Positions 1 through 9,478 are shown, numbered from the stretch's first letter. The stretch: DNA of 48,904 bases from CAYUCJ01 sp049282265 (GCA_049282265.1 JBAPTR010000092.1:1-48904), one strand, 5' to 3'. The notes: generated by a model not told the origin, from the sequence alone. Program-made: numbers and translations.

Positions 1-95
1 GGTTCTCTGACTGAACCGGCGAACAGAATGACTTCGTTGAAAGTCTGGAGGCCTGACTTTTTGCGATACCATAGATAGGAAAGAAGGTGAAAGTA

Positions 96-314
96 ATGCC
101 CATCTACGAATACAGATGTGAAAAATGCAACGAAGAATTTGAAACCATTGTTTTCGGGAATGATGAGGATGTCACGTGCCCCCACTGTAATTGCGGCGAT
201 GTCCACCGGCTCATGTCGGCCTGCGGCTTTAAGAGCGGAAACAGCTACACACCCTCCAAGGGGACATCGGGCTGTGCTTCCTGTTCAAGTGGAAACTGCA
301 GCAGCTGTCATTGA
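96..314 (+). CDS. FmdB-family zinc ribbon protein
   Basis: Small (72 aa) protein of the FmdB / putative regulatory zinc-ribbon family, whose members begin almost invariably with MPIYEYRC. Two CxxC knuckles, C8/C11 and C28/C31, would bind one zinc; the tail is rich in Gly, Ser and Cys (CASCSSGNCSSCH), as is usual in this family. I chose ATG 96 rather than GTG 87 because it gives the family start and because GAAGGTG at 83-89 sits six bases upstream as a ribosome binding site; GTG 87 lies inside that site. The function of the family is not settled; a regulatory or metal-related role is only presumed. It stands alone, followed by a 313-bp gap before ispF. Confidence 0.88.
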   Translation: MPIYEYRCEKCNEEFETIVFGNDEDVTCPHCNCGDVHRLMSACGFKSGNSYTPSKGTSGCASCSSGNCSSCH

Positions 315-627
315 TAGTCTTGATGGTGAAACCTCGCTTTCCAGCCTCGCTTGGAAAGAGGTCGTGTTGCCTGGAGTCTAAAACAGCCCTGAAATTTCAA
401 ATGACAAAATGACTAAAGAGCAGTTGCCTATTTGACAGGGTTTTATCCACCTTGGGCGGGAAGTGCGGCAGATAAGTTTTGGCGGCTTTGGATTTGGTAT
501 TGGGGCCTTGACATTTATTTGAAATTTGAGCTTTGAAATTTGTCATTCTGCCAACCCGCTTGCAGGAATGGATGATTACCTTTGACGAGATGGCAATGAT
601 AACGGTGTAATGGGGGTGCTGAATTCC
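315..627. other. Intergenic gap, AT-rich, no gene seen
   Basis: No convincing reading frame on either strand. There is a 7-bp stem (337-343 pairing with 352-358) without a T-run, so not a clear terminator. Stretches around 388-410 and 528-548 (AAATTTCAAATGACAAA and, inverted, TTTGAAATTTGTCATT) are low-complexity inverted matches of a type scattered in such genomes. TTGACA at 508-513 has no good -10 partner. Confidence 0.5.
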
Positions 628-1107
628 ATGTTCCGTATCGGTTTCGGCTATGATGCACATCGGCTGGTTGAGGGCGAAAGGCTTATCCTGGGCGGTGTTG
701 AAATCGATCACCCCTGGGGGCTGGAGGGCCATTCCGATGCCGATATACTGGTTCACGCCGTCATGGATGCCATTCTCGGGGCCATGGGGTTGGGGGATAT
801 CGGTCTGCATTTTCCGGACACGGACCCTGCCTACAAGGGGGCAAGCAGCCTTTCACTGTTGGAGAAGGTGAGTGAAAGGATGAAAGAGAATGGCTTCAGG
901 GTCAACAACATCGACGCCACAATTGTGGCGGAGGGGCCGAAGTTGTCACCGTTTTTCGGCTCCATGGGGGATAACATCGCACGAGCGCTCGAATCGTCTC
1001 CCGACCGTGTCAACATCAAGGCAACCACGACTGAGGGCATGGGGCCCTCCGGGAGAGGGGAGGGCATGGAGGCGTATGCCGTCGCCAGCCTTGTGCAGGG
1101 AAGTTGA
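628..1107 (+). CDS. ispF: 2-C-methyl-D-erythritol 2,4-cyclodiphosphate synthase
   Basis: IspF of the non-mevalonate (MEP) isoprenoid pathway: converts CDP-methylerythritol 2-phosphate into the cyclic diphosphate with release of CMP. The product is 159 aa, the family length. The N-terminus MFRIGFGYDAHRL carries the metal-binding D8-x-H10, and the family motifs EGHSDADILVHAVMDAILGA, LHFPDTDP and a C-terminal TTTEGMGPSGRGEGMEAYA region are intact. ATG 628 was preferred to ATG 610 because it gives the canonical start; a G-rich stretch (612-618) lies 9 bases upstream, so the RBS is only fair. It is followed 41 bp later by cysS, a pairing seen in many bacteria (often ispD-ispF-cysS); ispD is not in this window. 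Confidence 0.95.
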   Translation: MFRIGFGYDAHRLVEGERLILGGVEIDHPWGLEGHSDADILVHAVMDAILGAMGLGDIGLHFPDTDPAYKGASSLSLLEKVSERMKENGFRVNNIDATIVAEGPKLSPFFGSMGDNIARALESSPDRVNIKATTTEGMGPSGRGEGMEAYAVASLVQGS

Positions 1108-1148
1108 AGCTGGAAACTGGGAGCGGAAGAGGAAGAAGGAGTTAACGT

Positions 1149-2606
1149 TTGGTTCTGAGATTATACAATACGGCGGCTAGGAAAAAAGAGCCTTTCCAGC
1201 CCCTTCACGAGAAAAGGGTGGGCCTTTATGTCTGCGGGGTTACGGTCTATGATCTCTGCCACATCGGGCACGCCCGATCTGCCATCGTTTTCGATGTCCT
1301 GGTTCGCTACCTCCGGGCCAGGGGATTCGAGGTGACCTATGTTCGGAACTTCACGGACGTGGACGACAAGATCATTCAGAAGGCGAACCAGGCAGGCAAG
1401 GATACCGACACCATTGTCCGTGAATATATCGATGCCTTTTACGAGGATATGGGGAGGCTCGGCGTTCTCAATGCCGACCATGAGCCCAGGGCTACAGCAC
1501 ATGTGAACGGCATGATCGATATGATTTCCACTCTGCTGGATCGTGGCGTGGCCTACGTGGCCGGAAATGACGTCTATTTTTCGGTGGAAAAATGCCGGGG
1601 CTACGGGGAGCTTTCCGGGCGAAAACTGGAGGACATGAAGGCCGGGAGCCGTATTGCCGTAGATCGAAGGAAACACCATCCCATGGATTTTTCGCTGTGG
1701 AAGGAGGCCAAGCCGGGTGAGCCCAGCTGGCCCAGCCCCTGGGGAGAGGGACGTCCGGGATGGCACCTTGAGTGTTCCGTGATGAGTAACCACTATCTCG
1801 GGCCCACCTTCGATATCCACGGCGGGGGAAAGGACCTGCTCTTTCCACATCACGAAAACGAACGGGCCCAGTCGATCTCGGCAAATGGCGGAAAATTCGC
1901 CAGGTACTGGGTCCACCACGGCTTTGTCACGGTGGACTCGGAGAAAATGTCAAAGTCCCTTGGAAACTTCCTTACCATCCGCGATGCCCTGGAGGCGTAT
2001 CACCCTGAGGTCCTGAGACTTTTCCTCCTTTCAAAACACTACCGGACACCCATCGATTTTTCAAAGGATGCGGTAATTGCCCTGCAGGCGGGGCTGGTCA
2101 GGATCTATCGAACCCTTCAAAAACTGGAAGGACTGATCGGGCCTCCAGGCCCACTCCGGGGAGACCGGGATGCTTTCTTGACCGAAGACCATGGCGAACC
2201 CTTCCTTGCCGATTTTGTGAGACTGATGGATGACGATCTCAATACGGCCGGGGCCGTGGGCCTTGTGTTCGAAAAGGTGAGGGCGCTGAACCGGGCCATG
2301 GAAGATGCCGCAACCGGAATGAATGGCTCCGTTGAAAGGGAATTTAACACCGGGCGAGATCAGTTGTTGCTGGTGGCCTCCATCCTGGGTTTTCTGCAGG
2401 TGTCTCCGGAAGATTTCTTCAAGGGCCTGGCCGATTCCAGGCTGGAACCGGACCCGGAGGAGATCCGCAAAATGGTGGATGAACGGCGGGCGGCCAGGGC
2501 TGAAAAGGATTGGGCAAGCGCCGATGCCATCCGTGATCGTTTGTTGGAGAAGGGTGTCATCCTGGAAGACGGGTCCCAGGGAACCACCTGGAGATTGGAT
2601 GTTTGA
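1149..2606 (+). CDS. cysS: Cysteinyl-tRNA synthetase
   Basis: Class I aminoacyl-tRNA synthetase charging tRNA-Cys, 485 aa, normal length. The HIGH signature is at residues 38-41 (CHIGHAR), the KMSKS loop near residue 266 (EKMSKSLGNF), and the zinc ligands are C29 in the CGVTVYD motif plus the later Cys and HHENE residues. The start is a TTG at 1149, seven bases after GGAG in a strong purine-rich Shine-Dalgarno (1131-1141); it gives MVLRLYNT, matching the family start. The stop overlaps the start of uvrB by 8 bp, so the two are probably translated in a coupled way. Confidence 0.97.
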   Translation: MVLRLYNTAARKKEPFQPLHEKRVGLYVCGVTVYDLCHIGHARSAIVFDVLVRYLRARGFEVTYVRNFTDVDDKIIQKANQAGKDTDTIVREYIDAFYEDMGRLGVLNADHEPRATAHVNGMIDMISTLLDRGVAYVAGNDVYFSVEKCRGYGELSGRKLEDMKAGSRIAVDRRKHHPMDFSLWKEAKPGEPSWPSPWGEGRPGWHLECSVMSNHYLGPTFDIHGGGKDLLFPHHENERAQSISANGGKFARYWVHHGFVTVDSEKMSKSLGNFLTIRDALEAYHPEVLRLFLLSKHYRTPIDFSKDAVIALQAGLVRIYRTLQKLEGLIGPPGPLRGDRDAFLTEDHGEPFLADFVRLMDDDLNTAGAVGLVFEKVRALNRAMEDAATGMNGSVEREFNTGRDQLLLVASILGFLQVSPEDFFKGLADSRLEPDPEEIRKMVDERRAARAEKDWASADAIRDRLLEKGVILEDGSQGTTWRLDV

Positions 2607-4590
2607 ACTCACAACCGATCTGACCCCCTGTGGAGACCAGCCCGATGCCATCGAGGTCCTTTCCGAGGGCGTCAGGAAAGGCCTCTCCCACCAGGTCCTT
2701 CTGGGGGTGACAGGCTCGGGAAAAACCTACACCATGGCCCAGGTGATCGCCAGGGCCCAAAAACCCACCTTGGTTCTCGCTCCCAACAAGACCCTCGCGG
2801 CACAGCTCTACGGTGAGTTGAAGGGTCTCTTCCCAAACAATGCCGTCGAATATTTTGTGAGCTACTACGACTATTACCAGCCTGAGGCCTACATCCCCCA
2901 GTCCGATACCTATATCCAGAAAGACTCGCATATCAATGAACAGATAGACAAAATGCGGCACTCGGCCACCCGGGCACTCCTGGACCGGGATGATGTGGTG
3001 ATTGTGGCTAGTGTCTCCTGCATCTACGGCCTGGGGTCCCCCGAGGCCTATCACGACATGCTCCTCTGTGTGGAAAAGGGGGACACGCTGGTGCGGGAGG
3101 ATGCCATCAGGAAGCTGGTGGAGATTCATTATGAGCGGGGTGACTATGATTTTTTTCGCGGGCGGTTCAGGGCCAAGGGAGATGTGCTGGACATCTTTCC
3201 GGTGCACGAGGAGGATCATGCCGTAAGAATCTGTTTTTTCGGAGACGAAGTGGAGGATATCCAGGAGATCGATCCCCTGACGTCCAAGATCCTGAAACAC
3301 CTCAGCAGGGTGACCATCTATCCCGCCAGCCATTATGTGACGAGCGAGGAGATCCGGGAACAGGCCATCAGGCAGATCAACCTGGAGCTTAAGGAGAGGG
3401 TCCGGTATCTCCGGGGAAATGCTATGCTGCTCGAGGCCCAGCGCGTTGAGGAGCGTACGCGCTTTGATCTGGAGATGATGATCGAAATGGGATATTGCCA
3501 CGGTATCGAGAACTATTCCCGCCACCTCACGGGGAGGAAGCCCGGGGAACCGCCGCCGACCCTCCTGGATTATTTCCCGAGGGACTTCCTGGTCATGATC
3601 GATGAAAGCCACATCACGATCCCCCAGCTCAACGGTATGTACCGGGGGGACAGGTCCAGGAAGGAAACCCTCGTGAGGCACGGGTTTCGCCTGCCGTCCG
3701 CCCTGGACAACCGACCCCTGACCTTCGAGGAGTTCGAGGCGAGGGTAAAACAGACCCTCTACGTGTCCGCAACGCCGGGGCCCTATGAACTTCAGATAGC
3801 ACAGCAGGTTACGGAGCAGATCATCAGGCCCACCGGGCTCACGGACCCGGAAATCGAGGTCAGGCCGGCCCATAACCAAGTGGATGATCTCCTAGGCCTG
3901 ATTCGCGAGAGGATCGAAAAGAATGAAAGGGTCCTGGTGACGACCCTGACAAAGAATATGGCCGAGAGCCTGACCGAATACTATGCCGACCTGGACCTGA
4001 AGGTAAGATACCTTCACTCGGATATCAAGACCATCGAGCGGATGGAGATTATCAGGGACCTGCGCCTGGGCGTCTTCGACGTGCTGGTTGGGATCAATCT
4101 TCTTCGCGAGGGTCTCGACCTGCCGGAGGTATCTCTCGTGGCCATCCTGGACGCGGACAAGGAAGGGTTCCTACGTTCCGAGAGGTCTCTCATCCAGACC
4201 TGCGGGAGGGCGTCAAGGAATGTGAACGGGGAAGTCATCTTCTATGCGGATCATGTAACCCATTCCATGGAGCTGGCCATGGATGAGAGCAGAAGGCGCC
4301 GCGAGATTCAACTGGAATATAACAGGATCAACGGCATTACCCCGACCACCATCAAGAAAAACATAGACGACATCCTGGGTTCCATCTATGAAGCGGACTA
4401 TGTCACCACCCCCTCCATTGCAGAGGCCGGCGGGGCCTATTTGACCCCGGAGGAAATGGAGGACCTTATGCGAGATTTGAAGGACAGGATGAAAAAGGCG
4501 GCCGAAAAACTGGAGTTCGAGGAGGCTGCAGACCTGCGGGACCGGATCACGGAACTGGAGAAAAATGCAATCCTGCGATCCGCCTTTTGA
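2599..4590 (+). CDS. uvrB: Excinuclease ABC subunit B
   Basis: DNA-damage-verifying helicase-like subunit of the UvrABC nucleotide excision repair system. 663 aa, the normal length. Walker A GVTGSGKT is at residues 36-43; the beta-hairpin region used for strand probing follows (YDYYQPEAYIPQSDTYI); motif II reads MIDESH; helicase motifs V and VI are present (GINLLREGLDLPEV, QTCGRASRN); and the UVR domain that binds UvrA/UvrC is at the C-terminus (LEFEEAADLRDRI). ATG 2599 overlaps the end of cysS by 8 bp and gives the family start MFELTTDLTPCGDQPDAI. The upstream in-frame extension to 2323 only duplicates cysS sequence in another frame and is not used. Confidence 0.97.
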   Translation: MFELTTDLTPCGDQPDAIEVLSEGVRKGLSHQVLLGVTGSGKTYTMAQVIARAQKPTLVLAPNKTLAAQLYGELKGLFPNNAVEYFVSYYDYYQPEAYIPQSDTYIQKDSHINEQIDKMRHSATRALLDRDDVVIVASVSCIYGLGSPEAYHDMLLCVEKGDTLVREDAIRKLVEIHYERGDYDFFRGRFRAKGDVLDIFPVHEEDHAVRICFFGDEVEDIQEIDPLTSKILKHLSRVTIYPASHYVTSEEIREQAIRQINLELKERVRYLRGNAMLLEAQRVEERTRFDLEMMIEMGYCHGIENYSRHLTGRKPGEPPPTLLDYFPRDFLVMIDESHITIPQLNGMYRGDRSRKETLVRHGFRLPSALDNRPLTFEEFEARVKQTLYVSATPGPYELQIAQQVTEQIIRPTGLTDPEIEVRPAHNQVDDLLGLIRERIEKNERVLVTTLTKNMAESLTEYYADLDLKVRYLHSDIKTIERMEIIRDLRLGVFDVLVGINLLREGLDLPEVSLVAILDADKEGFLRSERSLIQTCGRASRNVNGEVIFYADHVTHSMELAMDESRRRREIQLEYNRINGITPTTIKKNIDDILGSIYEADYVTTPSIAEAGGAYLTPEEMEDLMRDLKDRMKKAAEKLEFEEAADLRDRITELEKNAILRSAF

Positions 4591-4591
4591 C

Positions 4592-4619
4592 TTGACAATA
4601 TTTTGGGACCGGGTATATT
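4592..4619 (+). promoter_or_regulatory. Candidate sigma-70 promoter for the acyl-CoA cluster
   Basis: TTGACA (4592-4597) and TATATT (4614-4619) are separated by 16 bp, in the gap just after uvrB. Transcription would start near 4626 and leave a ~147-nt leader before the dehydrogenase gene at 4773. No riboswitch fold was recognised in the leader. The match is by eye only. Confidence 0.5.
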
Positions 4620-4772
4620 AAGATAGTTACTTTGTAGCTAAATAGTAGCCACTTATTGGGGCTCATAAGGACATCCGTCTGTAACGAGCGCGAGTGCAGC
4701 AGTAAATTGATGATGTCGTTGAATGTCAAAGTTCAATGTCCATTGACACATAGATTATGAGGAGGCCAACTC

Positions 4773-7373
4773 ATGAATATCATCTCTGAAATCAGGGAAA
4801 TCGTGGGCCCGGAAAGCATCTTTGACGAGCGAGTGGAATGTCTTTGCTATTCCAGAGATATGTCTGTTCACCAGGGGGTCCCCGATGCTGTTGTTTTCCC
4901 CCGGACCACTGAACAGGTCTCGGCCATCATGAAGCTCGCACACCGCGACAAGGTCCCCGTCACGGCAAGGGGCACCGGGACCAGCGTGACCGGCGCCGTC
5001 CTTCCTGTAAAAGGCGGCCTGCTCCTGGATCTCCATCTCATGAATAATATCTTGGAGATCAACAAAGAGAATTTCTATGCCCGGCTGGAACCCGGTGTGG
5101 TTTGCATGCCGCTGAACGCCGTGCTCGCAAGAGACAATCTCATGTTCCCCCCGAATCCGGGCAGTGAGGCCATAGCCAGTATCGGTGGCATGGTATCCAC
5201 CAATGCCAGCGGACATCGTGCGGTGAAATACGGGACGACCCGGGATTATATCAAAGGGCTCAAAGTGGTCCTTGCCGATGGAACCATTGTCGATACCGGA
5301 ACCACGGCACCGAAGACTTCCCTTGGCTATGATCTGACGCATCTGTTCTGTGCTTCTGAAGGGACTTTGGGGATCATCACGGAAGTCATTGTAAAATTAC
5401 AGGCCAGGCCGGAATATGCCGCCATGGCCCTTGCCATATTCCATGATCTCAATGCGGCGGGGGATGCCGTGACAGAGGTCACCACCTCGGGCATTCGGCT
5501 GGCGGGCTGTGAGATCATGGACAAGTTCAGCCTCAAGGTGGTGGAAGAGGCCCTGGGGAAAGATGTGAGCAAAATTGAAGCGATGCTCATCATGGAGGCT
5601 GACGGCACCAAGGACGTGGTCGTGCGTGATATGCACAGGATCGAAGAAATATGCCAGAAATACCATGTGCAGGAGTTTGAGTGGTCGGATGATCCCTCGC
5701 GAAGGGCCGAAATGATGCAGGCCAGGGGGCGGTTGGTGCCGACCCTGTCACGTATCAAACCGGGGAGCAGGTTGATCCCCATCGCGGAGGACCTCGGGGT
5801 TCCTTCCACGAAAATTCCTGAAACCATCCGCAGGGCACAGGCCATTGCCAAAAAGTACAATGTTCTGATCGCCACCTTCGGGCATGTGGGAGACGGCAAC
5901 GTGCACACCACGTTCGTATCCGATGTGCGCAGTCGGGAAGAATGGGACAGACTGAGGCCGGCGGTTGAAGAACTCGTGGATACCGCACTTGAAATGAAGG
6001 GCACGCTGAGCGCGGAACACGGCACCGGACTCACTCGTGCGCCCCATATCGAGCGGCAGCTCGGGCCTGCCATGGACATCATGCGAAAGATAAAGAAGGC
6101 CCTCGATCCGGAGGATATCCTGAACCCCGGTAAGATGGCCCTGGATGAATCCAGTGAAAAAGCGGATATTTATGACTTTTTCGCTTTTAAGCCCCTCCTT
6201 GAACATCCTGAAGGCGTGAGGAGTTTCGGGAAGGAAATCGACGACGAGGTCCTGGCCTGCATCCACTGTGGCTTCTGTCGCCTGGGTTGTCCGACCTTCA
6301 GTGTGACCCAGAGGGAGGGCAGAAACGCCCGCGGCAGGAATGCCCTGGCCTTCTATTTTATGAACGGTTCGATCGAACCCTCAGCGGAGCTGGCCGAGGC
6401 CTTTTACAGCTGTACCACATGCCAGACCTGCACCTACTTCTGTCCGGCCCAGATCAAAGTGGACGAGATCGTTGAGGGGGTGCGAAGGAAACTCTACAAG
6501 GCCGGGTTTGCCACGCCGGCGGCCCTGGGGGTGCGGGAGAGCATTCAGAAAACAGGGAACGTCTTTGCCAGCCCCCGGGAAGAACGCATCCAGATCTATC
6601 CGACGGCCCTTCGGGAAAAGGCCGAAAAGGGTGAGTTGAAAAAGCAAGCCGAGACGCTGCTTTTCATGGGCTGTGTCCCCAGCTACCTGGACATGAAGAT
6701 GGTTCCCAGCCTTATCAAACCTCTGGACGCCGCCAAGGTGGACTACACCACCCTGGCCATGGACGAGAACTGTTGCGGTTTCCCCCTTTATCTCATGGGA
6801 TCGGATGAATTTGAGACCCACGCCAGGGGAATTATGGAGAAAATCGAGGCCACGGGGGCACGCGAGCTGGTCACACCCTGTGCAGGCTGCTACAAGACTT
6901 TCAAAAAACTCTATCCGGAAATCAGAGATCTTGGAATAGACATCTACCATTCCGTACACTACCTGGAAAAGCTGATCAATGAGGGGCGTATCACCTTCAA
7001 AGGTGAACTTGGAAAGAAGGTGACCTATCACGATCCATGCGACCTGGGACGGGCCTTCAAGGTCTTTGAGGAACCCCGGAACATCCTGAAAGACATCCCG
7101 GGGCTCAATTACGTGGAGATGGCCAGAAACAGGCTCCAGGCGCGTTGTTGCGGCGGCGGCGGTGGTGTCCAGGCCAACAATCCCGAGATGGCGAAGGACA
7201 TGGCTTCTGAAAGGGTGCGAGATGCCCTGGCCGTCGGGGCGGAGATCATTGTTTCCGGATGTGCCGCGTGCAAAGACAATTTGAAGAAGGGTGCCAAGGC
7301 CATTCCGAAAGGTGAGCGTGGAAAGATCAAGGTGATGGACATCACCGAAATGGTCGCCAATATGATGGAATAG
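4773..7373 (+). CDS. Fused FAD-linked dehydrogenase / Fe-S (CCG-domain) oxidoreductase, GlcD-GlcF type
   Basis: 866-aa fusion of a glycolate/D-lactate dehydrogenase-like flavoprotein with an electron-transfer Fe-S module. Residues ~35-175 are an FAD-binding type 4 (PCMH) domain (ARGTGTSVTGAV, NPGSEAIASIGGMVSTNASG); ~200-455 are the FAD-oxidase C-terminal domain with GHVGDGNVH and AEHGTG. A two-cluster ferredoxin domain follows: CIHCGFCRLGCP from C496 and CTTCQTCTYFCP from C547. The last third has two cysteine-rich CCG repeats (ENCCGFP, CAGCYKTF, then DPCDLGR, RCCGGGGG, CAACKDN), the heterodisulfide-reductase-type iron-sulfur unit. It probably oxidises a 2-hydroxyacid and passes electrons to a membrane or soluble acceptor. 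RBS GAGGAGG is just upstream. It leads a co-directional series with dehydratase and CoA-ligase genes, which suggests a hydroxyacid substrate; the exact one cannot be told. Confidence 0.88.
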   Translation: MNIISEIREIVGPESIFDERVECLCYSRDMSVHQGVPDAVVFPRTTEQVSAIMKLAHRDKVPVTARGTGTSVTGAVLPVKGGLLLDLHLMNNILEINKENFYARLEPGVVCMPLNAVLARDNLMFPPNPGSEAIASIGGMVSTNASGHRAVKYGTTRDYIKGLKVVLADGTIVDTGTTAPKTSLGYDLTHLFCASEGTLGIITEVIVKLQARPEYAAMALAIFHDLNAAGDAVTEVTTSGIRLAGCEIMDKFSLKVVEEALGKDVSKIEAMLIMEADGTKDVVVRDMHRIEEICQKYHVQEFEWSDDPSRRAEMMQARGRLVPTLSRIKPGSRLIPIAEDLGVPSTKIPETIRRAQAIAKKYNVLIATFGHVGDGNVHTTFVSDVRSREEWDRLRPAVEELVDTALEMKGTLSAEHGTGLTRAPHIERQLGPAMDIMRKIKKALDPEDILNPGKMALDESSEKADIYDFFAFKPLLEHPEGVRSFGKEIDDEVLACIHCGFCRLGCPTFSVTQREGRNARGRNALAFYFMNGSIEPSAELAEAFYSCTTCQTCTYFCPAQIKVDEIVEGVRRKLYKAGFATPAALGVRESIQKTGNVFASPREERIQIYPTALREKAEKGELKKQAETLLFMGCVPSYLDMKMVPSLIKPLDAAKVDYTTLAMDENCCGFPLYLMGSDEFETHARGIMEKIEATGARELVTPCAGCYKTFKKLYPEIRDLGIDIYHSVHYLEKLINEGRITFKGELGKKVTYHDPCDLGRAFKVFEEPRNILKDIPGLNYVEMARNRLQARCCGGGGGVQANNPEMAKDMASERVRDALAVGAEIIVSGCAACKDNLKKGAKAIPKGERGKIKVMDITEMVANMME

Positions 7374-7389
7374 GGGCCTGAGGAAACAG

Positions 7390-8631
7390 ATGACCGAGGA
7401 AATGAAGACCACAAGAAAAGAGATATCGGCAGGCAGGATCTTGAAAAAGGTCATGGCCGACTATTTTTATGAAATGGATGAGGCGGCAAAGACGGGGTCC
7501 AGAAAAATCGCCTGGTGCAACAGTGTTGGGCCTGCTGAGCTTTTGAGAGGTATGGGCTTTCTGGTGTATTTCCCCGAGAATCACGGGGCCATGCTGGGAG
7601 CCACCAGGATGGCAACGGAGCTCATCCCCTATGCGAATGCCCAGGGGTATTCGCCCGATATCTGTTCCTATCTGACCTGCGATGTGGGATCTTATTTGCA
7701 AAAAAAGACCCCCCTGACGATAGCTTATGGGATTGAGTCGGTCCCAAGACCTGATGTGCTTGTTTTCAATACCAACCAGTGCAGAGATGTGCAGGATTGG
7801 TTTGCCTGGTATGCCCGGGAATTGGGCGTCCCCCTCATCGGTATTCACACCCACAGGGATATCGGTCAGATTCGTAAGTATCAGATCCAGGATATCGCCA
7901 AACAGACAGAGGACCTCATCCCGACCCTGGAAGAGGTGAGCGGAGAGAGATTTGACATGGATCGATTCAAAGAGGCGGTCGCGTTTTCCAGACGTACTTC
8001 TGAATTATGGAGGGCCTGCCTCGAAATGGCGGCAGCCATTCCTTCTCCCTGGACCTTTTTTGACGCAACCATTCACATGGCTCCGGCCGTGGTATCACGG
8101 GGCACCAAGGAGGCCAATGAGTACTATGAACTCCTTCTTCCAGAATTGCAGGGGAGGGTTAAGGAAGGCGTTGCCGCTGTGCAGGGAGAAAAACATCGGC
8201 TCTATTGGGAGGGAATGCCGATCTGGGGGAAGCTTCGCGCCCTGTCCGAGCAATTTGCATCCTTGAAGAGCTGCGTGGTTGCGTCGACGTACTGCAATAG
8301 CTGGATATTTGACCAGCTCGACCCGGAAGAGCCTTTCGAAAGCATGGGCCGGGCATACACCGAACTGTTCATCGTGAGAGACGAGCCTTATAAGCAGCAA
8401 TACATAAAGGACTGTTACGAAAAGTTCCGGTTTGACGGAATTCTCTTCCACGACGCCAAGACGTGTCCGAACAACTCCAACAACCGCTATGGCATGCCGG
8501 AAAGGCTGAGCGACAAGTTGGGCATACCCGTGATTACTATCAACGGAGACCTGTGTGATTTGAGATGCTACTCGGAAGAACAGGCGAAGACCAATATTGA
8601 GGCCTTCATTGAGCAGTTGGATGAAAGATAA
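7390..8631 (+). CDS. 2-hydroxyacyl-CoA dehydratase / benzoyl-CoA reductase family subunit (HgdB/BcrB-like)
   Basis: 413-aa member of the HgdB/BcrB/YjiM family of [4Fe-4S] proteins that, after ATP-driven one-electron reduction by a dedicated activator, carry out difficult reductions or dehydrations. C92 and C131 are 39 residues apart, the same spacing as the first two cluster-binding cysteines of known 2-hydroxyacyl-CoA dehydratase subunits; C342 or C359 could supply the third. C43, C97, C389 and C393 are extra cysteines. The activator gene follows 26 bp later. Known 2-hydroxyacyl-CoA dehydratases need two related subunits; only one is present here, as in the single-subunit branch (YjiM or double-cubane-cluster proteins). 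The substrate is therefore unknown. ATG 7390 has a GAGGAAAC Shine-Dalgarno. Confidence 0.85.
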   Translation: MTEEMKTTRKEISAGRILKKVMADYFYEMDEAAKTGSRKIAWCNSVGPAELLRGMGFLVYFPENHGAMLGATRMATELIPYANAQGYSPDICSYLTCDVGSYLQKKTPLTIAYGIESVPRPDVLVFNTNQCRDVQDWFAWYARELGVPLIGIHTHRDIGQIRKYQIQDIAKQTEDLIPTLEEVSGERFDMDRFKEAVAFSRRTSELWRACLEMAAAIPSPWTFFDATIHMAPAVVSRGTKEANEYYELLLPELQGRVKEGVAAVQGEKHRLYWEGMPIWGKLRALSEQFASLKSCVVASTYCNSWIFDQLDPEEPFESMGRAYTELFIVRDEPYKQQYIKDCYEKFRFDGILFHDAKTCPNNSNNRYGMPERLSDKLGIPVITINGDLCDLRCYSEEQAKTNIEAFIEQLDER

Positions 8632-8657
8632 GGTTTTTCGGGAACCAATTGGGATCA

Positions 8658-9431
8658 ATGAACAAAGATATTTTTGTTGGGGCCGATGTCGGAGCGTCCC
8701 GGACCAAAGTCGCTGTTTTGGATGGGGAGAAGAATCTCCTGGGATTCTGTGTTCGGAAATCAGGCACGGATTTCCAAAAAACAGCAGCAGATTGCCTCAA
8801 TGAATCTCTGAACGTGGCGGGGATATCCCAGAAGACCGTCAGGAGGTGCATTTCTACCGGATACGGGAGGGAAAACGTTTCTTTCCGGGATGACACCAAG
8901 ACGGAAATCGGATGTCATGCGCGAGGCGCCTACCACTATTTTCCCATGGCCATCACCGTCATTGATATCGGGGGACAGGACAACAAGGTCATCAAGCTGG
9001 ATGCCGGGGGCCGACGCCTTAATTTCAAAATGAATCGCAAGTGTGCCGCCGGGACCGGTGCCTTTCTTGAAGAAATGTCTTTCAGGCTCGATATCCCACT
9101 CGATAAGATGGATGGCCTTGCGCGAGAATCAACGGATATGGTCGCGTTGGGGAGTTACTGCACGGTATTTTCGGGTACCGAGGTGCTGGAGAAGATCAGG
9201 CAGGGGAAAAAAGTCTCCGATATCGTCAAGGGGCTTTTCTATTCCGTGATCAAGCGCGTCATGGAAATGGACGCCCTTACGGAAAAGGTCGTGATGACCG
9301 GGGGGGTTGTTGAGCATAACCCTTATTTGGTTGATATGGTGCACGAAATCACCGGAAGGGATATCCTGGTCCCGGAACATCCCCAGCTGACGGGTGCCGT
9401 GGGAGCAGCCCTCTTTGCCATGGAGGCTTAG
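8658..9431 (+). CDS. 2-hydroxyacyl-CoA dehydratase activator (HgdC/BadF/BcrA ATPase family)
   Basis: ATP-driven electron donor for the dehydratase encoded just upstream. It belongs to the ASKHA ATPase fold (acetate/sugar kinase, Hsp70, actin): phosphate loop DVGASRTKVAV, second motif DIGGQDNKV, adenosine motif TGGVVEHN and C-terminal GAVGAAL. The single [4Fe-4S] cluster held between two subunits uses C129 (KCAAGTGAF) and C168 (YCTVFSGTEV); their 39-residue spacing equals that of C127/C166 in the characterised HgdC. 257 aa, family length. I prefer ATG 8658 over TTG 8649 because the residues before MNKDIFVGAD are not conserved in the family; the RBS is weak for either, and coupling to the preceding gene is likely. 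Confidence 0.93.
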   Translation: MNKDIFVGADVGASRTKVAVLDGEKNLLGFCVRKSGTDFQKTAADCLNESLNVAGISQKTVRRCISTGYGRENVSFRDDTKTEIGCHARGAYHYFPMAITVIDIGGQDNKVIKLDAGGRRLNFKMNRKCAAGTGAFLEEMSFRLDIPLDKMDGLARESTDMVALGSYCTVFSGTEVLEKIRQGKKVSDIVKGLFYSVIKRVMEMDALTEKVVMTGGVVEHNPYLVDMVHEITGRDILVPEHPQLTGAVGAALFAMEA

Positions 9432-9478
9432 TTGGTCGACTGGTTGAGTGGAAAAAGGAGCGCGGAGTGTTGGACACT

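Noticed and set aside
2323..2598. Upstream extension of the uvrB frame
   Set aside because: Overlaps cysS in another frame; family start and overlap-coupled ATG at 2599 are much better.
2557..3879. 440-codon open frame antisense to uvrB
   Set aside because: It lies wholly opposite a clear uvrB coding frame, has the composition of an antisense shadow and shows no domain.
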